DNA of 18,781 bases from positions 1 to 18,781 of the forward strand of contig DFUX01000045.1 of NCBI GenBank assembly GCA_002379855.1, given 5' to 3'. The notes below the pieces were generated by a model. That model did not search any database, had not been told where the DNA came from, and was given only the letters and a program-made list of their open reading frames with translations. The DNA comes from Cloacimonetes bacterium UBA4175. GTDB lineage: Bacteria > Cloacimonadota > Cloacimonadia > Cloacimonadales > Cloacimonadaceae. The position numbers and the translations under genes are program-made. Shown here piece by piece: positions 7,907 to 15,450 of this stretch (position 1 is its first letter; the number at the start of each line of letters is the position of its first letter).

Positions 7907-8593
7907 ATGCCCGCTAAAACCAGCCAGTTTCTGCTTTCCGACGCCGCCAGCCTGAGGCGGTTCAAGCTGCTCCAGTTTCGCAGCCAGATGCCTGCCCTGC
8001 TACTTTTGGTGCTGGCTCTGGCGCTCAACTACATCTTTCCCTCCGCCAATCTCTACAATCTGGCGCTGTTGCTGGCCATCGTTGCCATCGCCTGGTTCCT
8101 CTACCTCGCGCTTTGCTATCGTTACAGGCAGCGCATCCCCATCCCGCCCGAGGGTTCGCTGCTCTCGCCGGTGCAGGGCAGGATTCGCTCCGTGCAAGGC
8201 AACGGCGACATCACTCTGGTAAACATCCGCAAGATGGTGTTTGACAGCGTCGAGATTCGCAGTCCCCACCAGGATTGCACCCTGGAGGACGGCGTGCTGC
8301 ACCTGCCCTCGGCAGCCGGAAAGATCAGCTTCCGCTTCAATATCCCCAGGGTTATCTGGTTCGATGATCCCGACTTCAGCACGGGCAACATCATCGGAAT
8401 GGCCGTGGGAGCGGGAAACTGCACCATCACCCTGCCCGGCAACCTGGATCTTGACCTTAAGCCCGGGATGGCGTTGGATGCAGGGAATCCCATCATTTCC
8501 AATCTACAGGAAGCGGACGTGAGAACCAGGCCGGAGCGCCAGGTGGTTTTGGAAGCGCTGGCTGGTTTTGATGAGGAAAGCACCGAGACATGA
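7907..8593 (+). CDS. Membrane-anchored phosphatidylserine decarboxylase-like protein, catalytic residues lost
   Basis: A 228-residue protein with two hydrophobic helices (about 29-45 and 50-70) followed by a strand-rich domain. The layout and several blocks match short phosphatidylserine decarboxylase proenzymes: two N-terminal helices, a YR..R.P.P linker, LLSPVQGRI (85-93) where PSD has SPADGKV, and GNIIGMAVGAGNCTITLP (160-177) followed by LKPGMALDAGNPII where PSD has G..IG.I.FGSRVD..LP and V..GE.VL. The Gly-Ser that is self-cleaved to form the pyruvoyl group reads GAGN, and the motif Asp reads Gln90, so decarboxylase activity is unlikely. GGGAGGA at 7896-7902 supports the start. Assignment is by pattern, not by search. 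Confidence 0.6.
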   Translation: MPAKTSQFLLSDAASLRRFKLLQFRSQMPALLLLVLALALNYIFPSANLYNLALLLAIVAIAWFLYLALCYRYRQRIPIPPEGSLLSPVQGRIRSVQGNGDITLVNIRKMVFDSVEIRSPHQDCTLEDGVLHLPSAAGKISFRFNIPRVIWFDDPDFSTGNIIGMAVGAGNCTITLPGNLDLDLKPGMALDAGNPIISNLQEADVRTRPERQVVLEALAGFDEESTET

Positions 8594-8606
8594 ACAGGGA
8601 GGTTTT

Positions 8607-9452
8607 TTGCGAAACAACGCTTTATTGATTGTATTACTATTGATTGTTGCCGGAGTGGCGCTTGTCTCCGCTGGTTCCGTCGTTCACGACACCGTTGATG
8701 ACGCTGAACTGGCAGAGGCCTCGGGACTGGCTTCCAGCCTGCTCACCCCCGGTATCCTTTACACCCACAACGATTCCGGCGGCGCTCCAACCGTCTATAC
8801 CCTCAACCGCCGCGGCCTGGTGCCTGCCAAGATCAACCTGCAAGGCGTCAGCAACCGCGACTGGGAAGACATTGCCGTGGCCCGCGATCCCCGCACCCAA
8901 AAGCCCTGTGTGTATGTGGGCGATATCGGCGACAACTCCGCGCGCTACAAGTCTGTATTTGTCTATCGCTTTGAGGAAATACCCCTGGAAGATACGCTGA
9001 TGAGCGTGTCCAGGATTGATAAATATGAGATCGCCTACGAGGATGGCCCCCGGGACGCCGAAGCCCTGCTGGTGGATCCCCGCAGCGGCGACATCTGCAT
9101 CATCAGCAAACGCGAAGAGCAGGTGGGAGTCTATCTGGTTCCCTATCCCCAATCCACCGACAAGGTGAACCAGGCCAAAAAGATCGCCACCCTTCCTTAT
9201 AGCTGGGTGACCGCGGCGGACATCTCCCCCAATGGAAAGTATATCCTGGTAAAGACTTATACAAACATCTACCGCTACAAAAGATCAGGTTCCCAAACGC
9301 TTGCCCGGGCTTTCGCGAAAAAGCCGAAAATCATGCCCTACAAGCTCGAACAGCAGGGCGAGGCCGTGGCATGGGACCACAAGGGCAAAGGCTACTTCAC
9401 CCTCAGCGAAAGGGTTGGCAGCACACCCGCGGAGCTTTATTACTACAAATAA
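8607..9452 (+). CDS. Secreted beta-propeller-like protein of unknown function
   Basis: About 281 residues with an N-terminal signal or anchor (RNNALLIVLLLIVAGVALVSA). I prefer the TTG at 8607, preceded by GGGAGG at 8597-8602. The frame stays open upstream to TTG 8568 and ATG 8571, but those lie inside the preceding gene without a ribosome site. The mature part has ASGLASS..PGILYTHNDSGG, NRDWEDIAVARD, YVGDIGDNSARYKSVFVYRFEE, DAEALLVDP and TAADISPNGKYILVKTY, the spaced blocks of a repeat propeller such as those in extracellular SdiA-regulated or phytase/esterase-like proteins. No enzyme motif is certain. It ends the left + strand block. Confidence 0.7.
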   Translation: MRNNALLIVLLLIVAGVALVSAGSVVHDTVDDAELAEASGLASSLLTPGILYTHNDSGGAPTVYTLNRRGLVPAKINLQGVSNRDWEDIAVARDPRTQKPCVYVGDIGDNSARYKSVFVYRFEEIPLEDTLMSVSRIDKYEIAYEDGPRDAEALLVDPRSGDICIISKREEQVGVYLVPYPQSTDKVNQAKKIATLPYSWVTAADISPNGKYILVKTYTNIYRYKRSGSQTLARAFAKKPKIMPYKLEQQGEAVAWDHKGKGYFTLSERVGSTPAELYYYK

Positions 9453-9672
9453 CCCGGCAGCTTAAACAGGTTTGGGACGGTTCGCCTGACCCGCTTTTCC
9501 GGGCGCGGGGAAGAACTGTCTTTATTCGGCTGGCATAGCACCAATTATTTATGGGGGGACACTATTTTATTGGGAGTAACAGACATCCATGTGTGATAAC
9601 GCAAGCGATATGTTGTTGGCGGACAAGCTTCAACGCGCCCTCATTTGCAACGTGGCATCAGGTGTGGGTTAA

Positions 9673-9827
9673 CCTTGGGTCAACCTTATAATTTATAAGG
9701 ATGACCTAAGGATGATGGCCTGAATTTTTTTAGCCTCAAATGGCAGGGATATGGGAAAGAGATTGGGGCGCCCCGGTCTTCCAGGTGGGGATAGCGGCAC
9801 GCAAATCCGGCTATTGCCGCTTGTCAG
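9673..9827. repeat. Dispersed intergenic element, copy 2
   Basis: 9680-9719 is identical to 1-40. The palindrome is complete here: CCTT-g-GGTCA-a-CCTTATAA-t-TTATAAGG-a-TGACC-t-AAGG spans 9673-9711 with only symmetric single mismatches. Downstream, CCAGGtGGGGATA (9781-9793) matches copy 1, and a hairpin AGCGGCA (9793-9799) with TGCCGCT (9815-9821) occupies the position of the copy 1 hairpin. The gap 9453-9672 before it shows no gene; it holds only weak stems and the palindrome GGTTAACC at 9667-9674. There is no T-tract after the large palindrome, so a simple terminator role is not obvious. Confidence 0.8.
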
Positions 9828-9863
9828 GCAGGGTTTTTCCAATATCATATCATTTAGATATGA
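9821..9863 (+). promoter_or_regulatory. copA promoter with overlapping operator-like inverted repeat
   Basis: TTGTCA (9821-9826) and TATCAT (9843-9848) are each one base from the sigma-70 consensus with a 16-base spacer. An inverted repeat TCATATC-attta-GATATGA (9845-9863) overlaps the -10 box and the expected start point, where a repressor would block transcription. Copper exporters are usually metal-regulated, so this is a candidate metal-sensor site. No regulator gene is in the window, and the repeat is not the classic CopY box TACAnnTGTA. Confidence 0.55.
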
Positions 9864-9881
9864 CATAAAGGCAAGGATAAG

Positions 9882-12104
9882 ATGAAAAAACAGATCAACA
9901 TTGGCATTGACGGGATGCACTGCGCCACCTGCAGCGCGCGCACCGAGAAGGCGCTGGCGGAACTGGAGGGAGTGAGCGCGGTTCATGTAAACCTGGCTCT
10001 GGAAGATGCTTCCGTGGAGTATGATGACAGGCACGCCGGCCCGGCTGATTTCGAGCGGGTGATCCAGTCGCTGGGGTTTAGCGTGCGCCAGGAGATCAGC
10101 ATCGGCGAGGACGAGCAGGTTGCCAGGATGAAAGACGCCGAGCGCAGGATGTGGATCATGTGGGCGCTTGCGCTTGCCGTAATGGCCTTGATGTTGCCTC
10201 TGATGCTGCTGCGGCTGGAGCCTGCCTGGCATCACCTGGGGATATGGGCGATTTTTGGCCTCACTTTGCTGGGCATGCTGTTCCCGGCACGGGCTGTGTA
10301 TGTTTCCGCCTTCAAGAGCCTCCGCGGCGGCAGCGCGAACATGGACGTGCTGATCGCCCTGGGCACTCTCGCATCCTTTTTGGTGACTCCGCTTTCGCTG
10401 GTGGTCAAAGGCATCAATCCCCACGATTTCAGCGGGATAGCCACCATGATCCTGGCCTTTCATCTCACCGGGCGTTATCTGGAAAGCAGGGCACGCGGCA
10501 AGGCGTCCGAGGCCATCCGCAAGCTGCTGAACCTGGGCGCAAAAACGGCGCTGATCCTGCAGGATGGGGTGGAGACCGAGATTCCCATTCACAGGATCAA
10601 GGTGGGCGATGTCTGCATCGTGAAGCCCGGCGCCAAAGTGCCCGCGGACGGGGTGATCATACAGGGCGAGGCCAGCCTGGATGAATCCATGGCCACCGGA
10701 GAGTCGATGCCGGTGTTTCGCAGAGAGGGAGACAGAGTGATCGGCGCGACCGTGAATCTGGATGGTTATTTTCAGGCTCGGGCGGAAAAAGTGGGGCAGG
10801 AGAGCTTTCTGGCCCAGGTGGTCAAAATGGTGCAGGAAGCGCAGCATTCCAAGGTGCCAATCCAGCTTTTGGCAGACCGGGTGACCTCGGTTTTCGTGCC
10901 CATCGTGCTGGTTCTGGCGGCGGCAACTTTTCTGGCCTGGTTGCTGTTCCCCTCACAAATGGCAGCGATCGGCGGCTTCTTCAGGAGCATCATTCCCTTG
11001 AACACTGCCACCAGCGGCTTGGCGGCGGCGCTGATGGCGGCAGTGGCGACCCTGGTGATCGCCTGTCCCTGCGCGCTTGGACTGGCCACGCCCACGGCTT
11101 TGATGGTGGGCAGCGGGATGGGCGCGGAACGGGGCATTCTGATCCGTAGCGGGGAAGCCTTGCAGAGGATGAAGGATCTGCGGGCGGTCGTGTTTGACAA
11201 GACCGGCACCCTAACCCACGGCAAGCCCAAGCTGCTGAAGGCGCAGGGGATTGGCATTGCGGATGAGGAAGCCCTGGCCCTGGCTTACAGCCTGGAGGCT
11301 GCCAGCGGGCATCCGCTTTCCAGGGCCATTGTGGCGGCGGCACAAGCCGGAGGCCTGCAGCCCAGGCCGATAGAGGAATTTACCAGCCTCCACGGCAGGG
11401 GAGTTACCGCTTTGCTGGAGGGAAGAAAGCTCTGGCTGGGAAATAGAGCCTTGCTGGAGGAACTGGATATCCCGGTTCCGGAACCAGATCAGACCGATAC
11501 GGGCCTGCGGCATGCCACTCAGGTCTGGCTGGCTGATTCGCGGGGAGTTTTGGGAGCATTCTGGTTGGCGGACACCATTAGGCCCGAGGCGGAACGGGTG
11601 GTGAAACAACTGGCGGAGATGGGAATAACGTCTGTCCTCTTGAGCGGCGATAACAAACAAATAGCAGACGCGATCGCGGCACAATGCGGGATCAGCAGGG
11701 TTCGCCATCAGGCCATGCCTGTCGATAAAGCCAGGATTGTTCAGGAATTACAGGATGAATACGGAACCGTGGCCATGGTGGGGGATGGCATTAACGACGC
11801 CCCCGCGCTCAAGCAGGCGGATATCGGCATCGCTATGGGACAGGGCACGGACATCGCCATCGAGGCGGCGGATATCACGATCCTGCGTGATAATCTGGAG
11901 CTTATCCCCCTGGCGGTCAGGCTGTCTTTGGAAACCTTCCGCAAAATCCGCCAGAATCTGTTTTGGGCTTTCTTCTACAACCTGATAGCCATACCCCTGG
12001 CCGTTTTCGGCGCGCTGCATCCTGTTCTGGCAGAGATCGCCATGGCGAGCAGTTCGGTGACCGTGGTCACCAACGCCAACCTGCTGCGCCGCAAGCTGCG
12101 CTGA
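9882..12104 (+). CDS. copA: Cu(I)-translocating P1B-type ATPase
   Basis: A 740-residue inner-membrane pump that exports Cu(I) (or Ag(I)) using ATP. One N-terminal metal-binding HMA domain has GMHCATC (11-17). Then come two hydrophobic helices, the GRYLESRARGKASEAI block, the actuator TGES (272-275), the transmembrane CPC (395-397), the phosphorylated Asp439 in DKTGTLT, the class-defining SGHP (475-478), and GDGIND (634-639). The last helices carry the YN (699-700) and MASSS (721-725) features of the Cu(I) class. All catalytic motifs are intact. AAGGAT at 9873-9878 precedes the ATG. It appears monocistronic; no CopZ chaperone or CsoR/CueR-type regulator is adjacent. Confidence 0.96.
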   Translation: MKKQINIGIDGMHCATCSARTEKALAELEGVSAVHVNLALEDASVEYDDRHAGPADFERVIQSLGFSVRQEISIGEDEQVARMKDAERRMWIMWALALAVMALMLPLMLLRLEPAWHHLGIWAIFGLTLLGMLFPARAVYVSAFKSLRGGSANMDVLIALGTLASFLVTPLSLVVKGINPHDFSGIATMILAFHLTGRYLESRARGKASEAIRKLLNLGAKTALILQDGVETEIPIHRIKVGDVCIVKPGAKVPADGVIIQGEASLDESMATGESMPVFRREGDRVIGATVNLDGYFQARAEKVGQESFLAQVVKMVQEAQHSKVPIQLLADRVTSVFVPIVLVLAAATFLAWLLFPSQMAAIGGFFRSIIPLNTATSGLAAALMAAVATLVIACPCALGLATPTALMVGSGMGAERGILIRSGEALQRMKDLRAVVFDKTGTLTHGKPKLLKAQGIGIADEEALALAYSLEAASGHPLSRAIVAAAQAGGLQPRPIEEFTSLHGRGVTALLEGRKLWLGNRALLEELDIPVPEPDQTDTGLRHATQVWLADSRGVLGAFWLADTIRPEAERVVKQLAEMGITSVLLSGDNKQIADAIAAQCGISRVRHQAMPVDKARIVQELQDEYGTVAMVGDGINDAPALKQADIGIAMGQGTDIAIEAADITILRDNLELIPLAVRLSLETFRKIRQNLFWAFFYNLIAIPLAVFGALHPVLAEIAMASSSVTVVTNANLLRRKLR

Positions 12105-12130
12105 GCGAACCTTTTTAGCGGTATATGGAA

Positions 12131-12155
12131 AAGGGGAGGAACGCTTCCTCCCCTT
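12131..12155. terminator. Hairpin between convergent copA and DUF3078 genes
   Basis: AAGGGGAGGAA (12131-12141) pairs perfectly with TTCCTCCCCTT (12145-12155) around a CGC loop. Read on the minus strand the stem is followed by TTTTCC, giving a short U-tract for the DUF3078 transcript; the plus-strand side lacks a good U-tract but the stem is strong. It probably ends both convergent transcripts. Confidence 0.8.
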
Positions 12156-12178
12156 GTCGCTTGTATCGGAAATGAGGT

Positions 12179-13033
12179 TTAGAACAGTGAGTAGCTGAAG
12201 CCCAGGCCGAGGATTTCCTTCCACTGCACCTTGTTGTTGACCTGCTTGTCCCTGTCATATACGATGTCAAAGGAAAGGTTGGCGCTCAAGAGGCCAAAAA
12301 GCTTGGTGGAGAGCATGTTTTCCCAGCGGTAGTCGGTTTCTTTCCAGTAGCCGTTGGGGTCTTTTTCGCTGTTGAAGACTGCCTGATACACGGACAGTCT
12401 GGAATTGTAACTGGCTGCCGCGTCGCCGAAGACCTTTTTGAACTCCGCGACTGCTTCCGCGCCGCCGTCCACAGGGGTCACATCCAGCTTGCGGTCAACA
12501 TTCTCGCGGATAGCCGCACCCAGGCGCAGCGAGAGCTTGGTCTTGTCCGCGTTGATGATGGATTTCATAATACCGGCGGATTCGGTGAACAGCATGGGGT
12601 TCACATAGTATTTCTTGGCTCCGCTTTCATCCACAAACTGTGATTCCATCCTGAGCGCCATGTAGGGGTCCACGAATGATTTGAGGGTGAATCTGAACAG
12701 GGATTCGAAGTCGATCTTGTCGGTGGATTTTTGGCCGCTGCCCCATTCCACTTCGCCGTCGCCGTCGATGTCGCCCTTTTCCTGATGGGTCTGGCCAAAG
12801 GCGAGCTTGAGGGTGTTTTTGTTGTTCAGCCATTCTTTCATCTGCTTCTGGGCAGTGGTGTTGGATTGAGCCACCCAGGTTACGGTGCTCTGTTCTGAAC
12901 CGCTCCAGTTGTCTGAGTAGATGCCTTGGGTGAGGTTGATCAGGATGTCCGAATCCACTTCCCAGCCTTTTGCGGAAAGCAGGGACAGGCTGAATGCCAC
13001 GAGGAAAAGTAGGGTGAGTTTTGCGAGTTTCAT
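12179..13033 (-). CDS. DUF3078-family outer-membrane beta-barrel protein
   Basis: A 284-residue exported protein. A signal peptide covers about residues 1-21 (KLAKLTLLFLVAFSLSLLSA). The mature N-terminus WEVDSDILINLTQGIYSDNWSGSEQSTVTWV is the DUF3078 pattern, and alternating strands continue to a C-terminal aromatic stretch LGFSYSLF ending in Phe, the usual assembly signal of outer-membrane barrels. A loop DIDGDGEVEW (88-97) resembles part of a calcium-binding loop. AAGGAG lies 10 bases before the start on the minus strand. It follows the MscS gene after 30 bases, so both probably share a transcript. Function in the family is unknown. Confidence 0.78.
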   Translation of the reverse strand: MKLAKLTLLFLVAFSLSLLSAKGWEVDSDILINLTQGIYSDNWSGSEQSTVTWVAQSNTTAQKQMKEWLNNKNTLKLAFGQTHQEKGDIDGDGEVEWGSGQKSTDKIDFESLFRFTLKSFVDPYMALRMESQFVDESGAKKYYVNPMLFTESAGIMKSIINADKTKLSLRLGAAIRENVDRKLDVTPVDGGAEAVAEFKKVFGDAAASYNSRLSVYQAVFNSEKDPNGYWKETDYRWENMLSTKLFGLLSANLSFDIVYDRDKQVNNKVQWKEILGLGFSYSLF

Positions 13034-13063
13034 CTTTCTTTATCTCCTTGTCTGTTAATCAGC

Positions 13064-13900
13064 TTAAGCCCAGATGCCGGCTTCGGTGAAGGCGAGCTTT
13101 ATCTTTTCCAGCAGAGCGGATTGCACGGCTCCCAAATCGGCGTTGTTGACATGGGCGGCGATGCCATATTTGACCTCCGCGGCGCTGGCGTCGGTGATGG
13201 CTACTTCAGGGGCGGGGTCTTTGAGGATGCGGGTTTCGGCGTTGATGATACCCTTGATCAGATCGCGGGCCTTGTTCATGTCTGTGTTGCCAGGCACCGC
13301 CACGCTCAGCTCCACCTTACGGGTTGGCATGGCGGAGAAGTTGGTGATGGCTCCGCCCACGATGGCGCTGTTTGGCACGATGATCTTTTTGTTGTCGCTG
13401 GTAAGGATGGTGGTGCTGATGATTCCGATTTCATGCACGGTTCCGGCCTGGCCGCCGGCGATCACGGAGTCCCCGATCTTGAAGGGACGCAGCCCGATCA
13501 GCATCACACCGGAGGCAAATTGGGACAGAGTGCCCTGCATGGACATACCGATGGCCAAAACGGCGGCGCTGACGATCACCATGAAGGAGGAGGTTTTGAC
13601 CCCCAGGACGCTAAGCGCGGTCAGCACCACGATCAGCAGCATGAGGGCGTAAAGGATGTTGCTAACAAAGCTGGCGATGGTCACGTCAGACTTGCGGTGC
13701 ACCATCATCTTGCGGATGCCTCCGGCGATGAGGCCGGCGATCCATTTGCCGATGAAGAAGATCAGTAAAGCGATGATGAGCTTTATTCCATAAACCTGGA
13801 CGAACTTGAGTACCTTGTCCCAGAATTCGGGCCTGGCCAATTCCTCCGCTTTGGCGGCGGTATTGGTCATCACGGTATCAACTTGTAAAAGAATAGGCAT
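13064..13900 (-). CDS. Small-conductance mechanosensitive channel, MscS family
   Basis: A 278-residue inner-membrane channel that opens on membrane tension to release solutes after osmotic downshock. Three transmembrane helices are visible (about 38-60, 76-98, 104-135). The third is the Gly/Ala-rich pore helix (AAVLAIGMSMQGTLSQFASGVML), followed by the beta domain RPFKIGDSV..GGQAGTVHEIGIISTTILTSDNKKIIVPNSAI, which is diagnostic. Length equals the short E. coli MscS type. The start at 13900 follows GGAG by 6 bases; a second Met at residue 11 is possible. It has its own promoter and is followed by the DUF3078 gene. Confidence 0.94.
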   Translation of the reverse strand: MPILLQVDTVMTNTAAKAEELARPEFWDKVLKFVQVYGIKLIIALLIFFIGKWIAGLIAGGIRKMMVHRKSDVTIASFVSNILYALMLLIVVLTALSVLGVKTSSFMVIVSAAVLAIGMSMQGTLSQFASGVMLIGLRPFKIGDSVIAGGQAGTVHEIGIISTTILTSDNKKIIVPNSAIVGGAITNFSAMPTRKVELSVAVPGNTDMNKARDLIKGIINAETRILKDPAPEVAITDASAAEVKYGIAAHVNNADLGAVQSALLEKIKLAFTEAGIWA

Positions 13901-13950
13901 AGTTTACTCCATTTTTAAGGCCAGTGGCCTGATTGTCTTATCAATGATCC

Positions 13951-13966
13951 GGCATATTAATATGCC
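13951..13966. promoter_or_regulatory. Perfect 16-bp palindrome in the mscS leader
   Basis: GGCATATTAATATGCC is its own reverse complement. It lies about 20-35 nt downstream of the predicted mscS start point, where a bound repressor or an RNA hairpin could act. A second palindrome AGGCCA-g-TGGCCT is at 13918-13930, next to the ribosome site. Operator function is inference. Confidence 0.45.
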
Positions 13967-13991
13967 ATGATTCACTCCTGACATATAAATC

Positions 13992-14020
13992 ATTATAACT
14001 TGTTTCTATACATATTGCAA
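13992..14020 (-). promoter_or_regulatory. Promoter for the mscS-DUF3078 transcript
   Basis: On the minus strand TTGCAA (14015-14020) and a perfect TATAAT (13992-13997) are separated by 17 bases. Transcription would start near 13985, leaving a leader of about 85 nt before the MscS start codon. Confidence 0.7.
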
Positions 14021-14119
14021 CAGTTATTTCCACTGAAATACCTGCAGCAAGCAGATTGTCTGCTGTAAACTCCCTCAGCCAAAAGGCGCCCTGGCCGTTG
14101 CCAGCCTGCCAGATGAAGA

Positions 14120-14149
14120 GGGAAAAGGACGCCGGTTGCCGCCGGCGTC
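14120..14149 (-). terminator. Intrinsic terminator of the glyA operon
   Basis: On the minus strand GACGCCGG and CCGGCGTC (14142-14149 and 14128-14135) form a perfect 8-bp GC-rich stem with a 6-base loop, followed by CCTTTTCCC. The stem begins 8 bases after the glyA stop. Confidence 0.82.
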
Positions 14150-14157
14150 ATCGTTGC

Positions 14158-15450
14158 TTATAACTCGGGATAAAGCGGGAACTTATCGGTAAGATTCCTC
14201 ACCTCGGCCTTCATGGCAGCCAGGTATTCTTCGTTTTCATGGTTGTCGCGCACTCTCTTGATAAAGCTGGCGATGAGCTTCATCTCGGCTTCGCCCATGC
14301 CGCGGGTGGTCACGGAGGGGGTGCCCAGGCGCACGCCGCTTGCCACAAAGGGGCTGCGGGTGTCGAAGGGGACGGTGTTTTTGTTGGCGGTGATGCCAGC
14401 CAGGTCGAGGGCTTCCTCCATCTTCTTGCCGCTGGGGCCGCCTTCTTCTTCGGTGCCCATATTCAGCAGCATCAGATGGGTGTCCGTGCCGCCGGAGACG
14501 AGCTTAAACCCGCCTTCCACCAAGGCTTTTGCCAGGGCCTGGGCATTGTCGATCACCTTCTGCTGATAGGTCTTGAAAGAGGGTTGCAGGGCTTCATGGA
14601 AGGCTGCTGCTTTTCCGGCGATGGCGTGCATCAGGGGGCCGCCCTGGATGCCGGGAAACACCTTGCCGTCGATCTCTTTGGCATACTGTTCCTTGCAGAG
14701 GACGATGCCAGCCCGGGGGCCGCGCAGGGTCTTGTGGGTGGTGGAGGTCACCACATCCGCGTAGGGAACGGGGTTCATGTGCAGTCCGGCGGCGACCAGT
14801 CCGGCGATGTGAGCCATATCCACCATGAGCTTGGCGCCCACCTTGTCGGCGATCTCGCGGAAGCGGGCGAAGTCCATCTTGCGGGGATAGGCGGAAGCGC
14901 CTGCCAGGATCATCTGGGGCTTGTGTTCCAGCGCCATCTTTTCCAGTTCGTCATAGTCGAACTGCTCGGTGGTTTTATCCACCTGATAGTGGATGATATT
15001 GTAGAACTGGCCGCTGAATGAGAGGGGATGGCCGTGGGTGAGGTGTCCGCCGTGCGCCAGTTCCAAAGACAGTATCGTATCTCCCGGTTTGACCAGGGTA
15101 AAATAGGCGGCCATATTAGCCTGGGAGCCGCTGTGGGGCTGGACGTTGGCATGTTCCGCGCCGAAGAGTTGCTTGGCGCGTTCGATGGCCAGGCGTTCCA
15201 CATCGTCGATATACTCGCAACCGCCGTAGTAGCGGCCATACAGCTTATAGTTGATCTGGCCGGTCTTTTTGCTCCAGCGATAGGGATAGCCTTCGGCATA
15301 TTTGTTGGTTAGCACGCTGCCCTGGGCTTCCATCACAGCCAGGGAGGTAAAGTTTTCCGAGGCGATCAGTTCGAGGTTTTCGCGTTGCCGCTTCAGTTCC
15401 GCGGCCATTGCCGCGTAGAGTTCAGGATCTTGCATTTGGATGTGTTTCAC
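14158..15450 (-). CDS. glyA: Serine hydroxymethyltransferase
   Basis: GlyA interconverts serine and glycine while charging tetrahydrofolate with a one-carbon unit. The 430-residue cytoplasmic PLP enzyme shows ENLELIASENF, NVQPHSGSQAN (102-112), the DMAHIAGLVAAG block and the PLP lysine as K240 in VTSTTHKTLRGPR. The start is GTG at 15450 with AAGGAG 7 bases upstream; it overlaps the rpiB stop as GTGA. One oddity: the loop that normally reads EGYPGxRYYGGCE has about 14 extra residues (YRWSKKTGQINYKLY region, between Glu53 and Tyr74). The flanking catalytic Glu and the Tyr pair remain, so the enzyme is probably active. Confidence 0.95.
   Translation of the reverse strand: MKHIQMQDPELYAAMAAELKRQRENLELIASENFTSLAVMEAQGSVLTNKYAEGYPYRWSKKTGQINYKLYGRYYGGCEYIDDVERLAIERAKQLFGAEHANVQPHSGSQANMAAYFTLVKPGDTILSLELAHGGHLTHGHPLSFSGQFYNIIHYQVDKTTEQFDYDELEKMALEHKPQMILAGASAYPRKMDFARFREIADKVGAKLMVDMAHIAGLVAAGLHMNPVPYADVVTSTTHKTLRGPRAGIVLCKEQYAKEIDGKVFPGIQGGPLMHAIAGKAAAFHEALQPSFKTYQQKVIDNAQALAKALVEGGFKLVSGGTDTHLMLLNMGTEEEGGPSGKKMEEALDLAGITANKNTVPFDTRSPFVASGVRLGTPSVTTRGMGEAEMKLIASFIKRVRDNHENEEYLAAMKAEVRNLTDKFPLYPEL

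Noticed and set aside
9480..9525. Possible terminator after the propeller gene around CTTTTCC...GGGGAAG
   Set aside because: The stem depends on G:T pairs and no T-run follows.
9693..10847. A 384-codon minus-strand open frame opposite copA, running into the repeat element
   Set aside because: Most of it is the shadow of copA. Its C-terminal part reads through copy 2 of the repeat (ending AIILRSSL); the same frame in copy 1 is interrupted by a stop, so a conserved protein is not supported.
13121..13768. A 215-codon plus-strand frame opposite mscS, and a similar one at 14239-15021 opposite glyA
   Set aside because: Gly/His/Asp-rich shadow translations of well-supported minus-strand genes.
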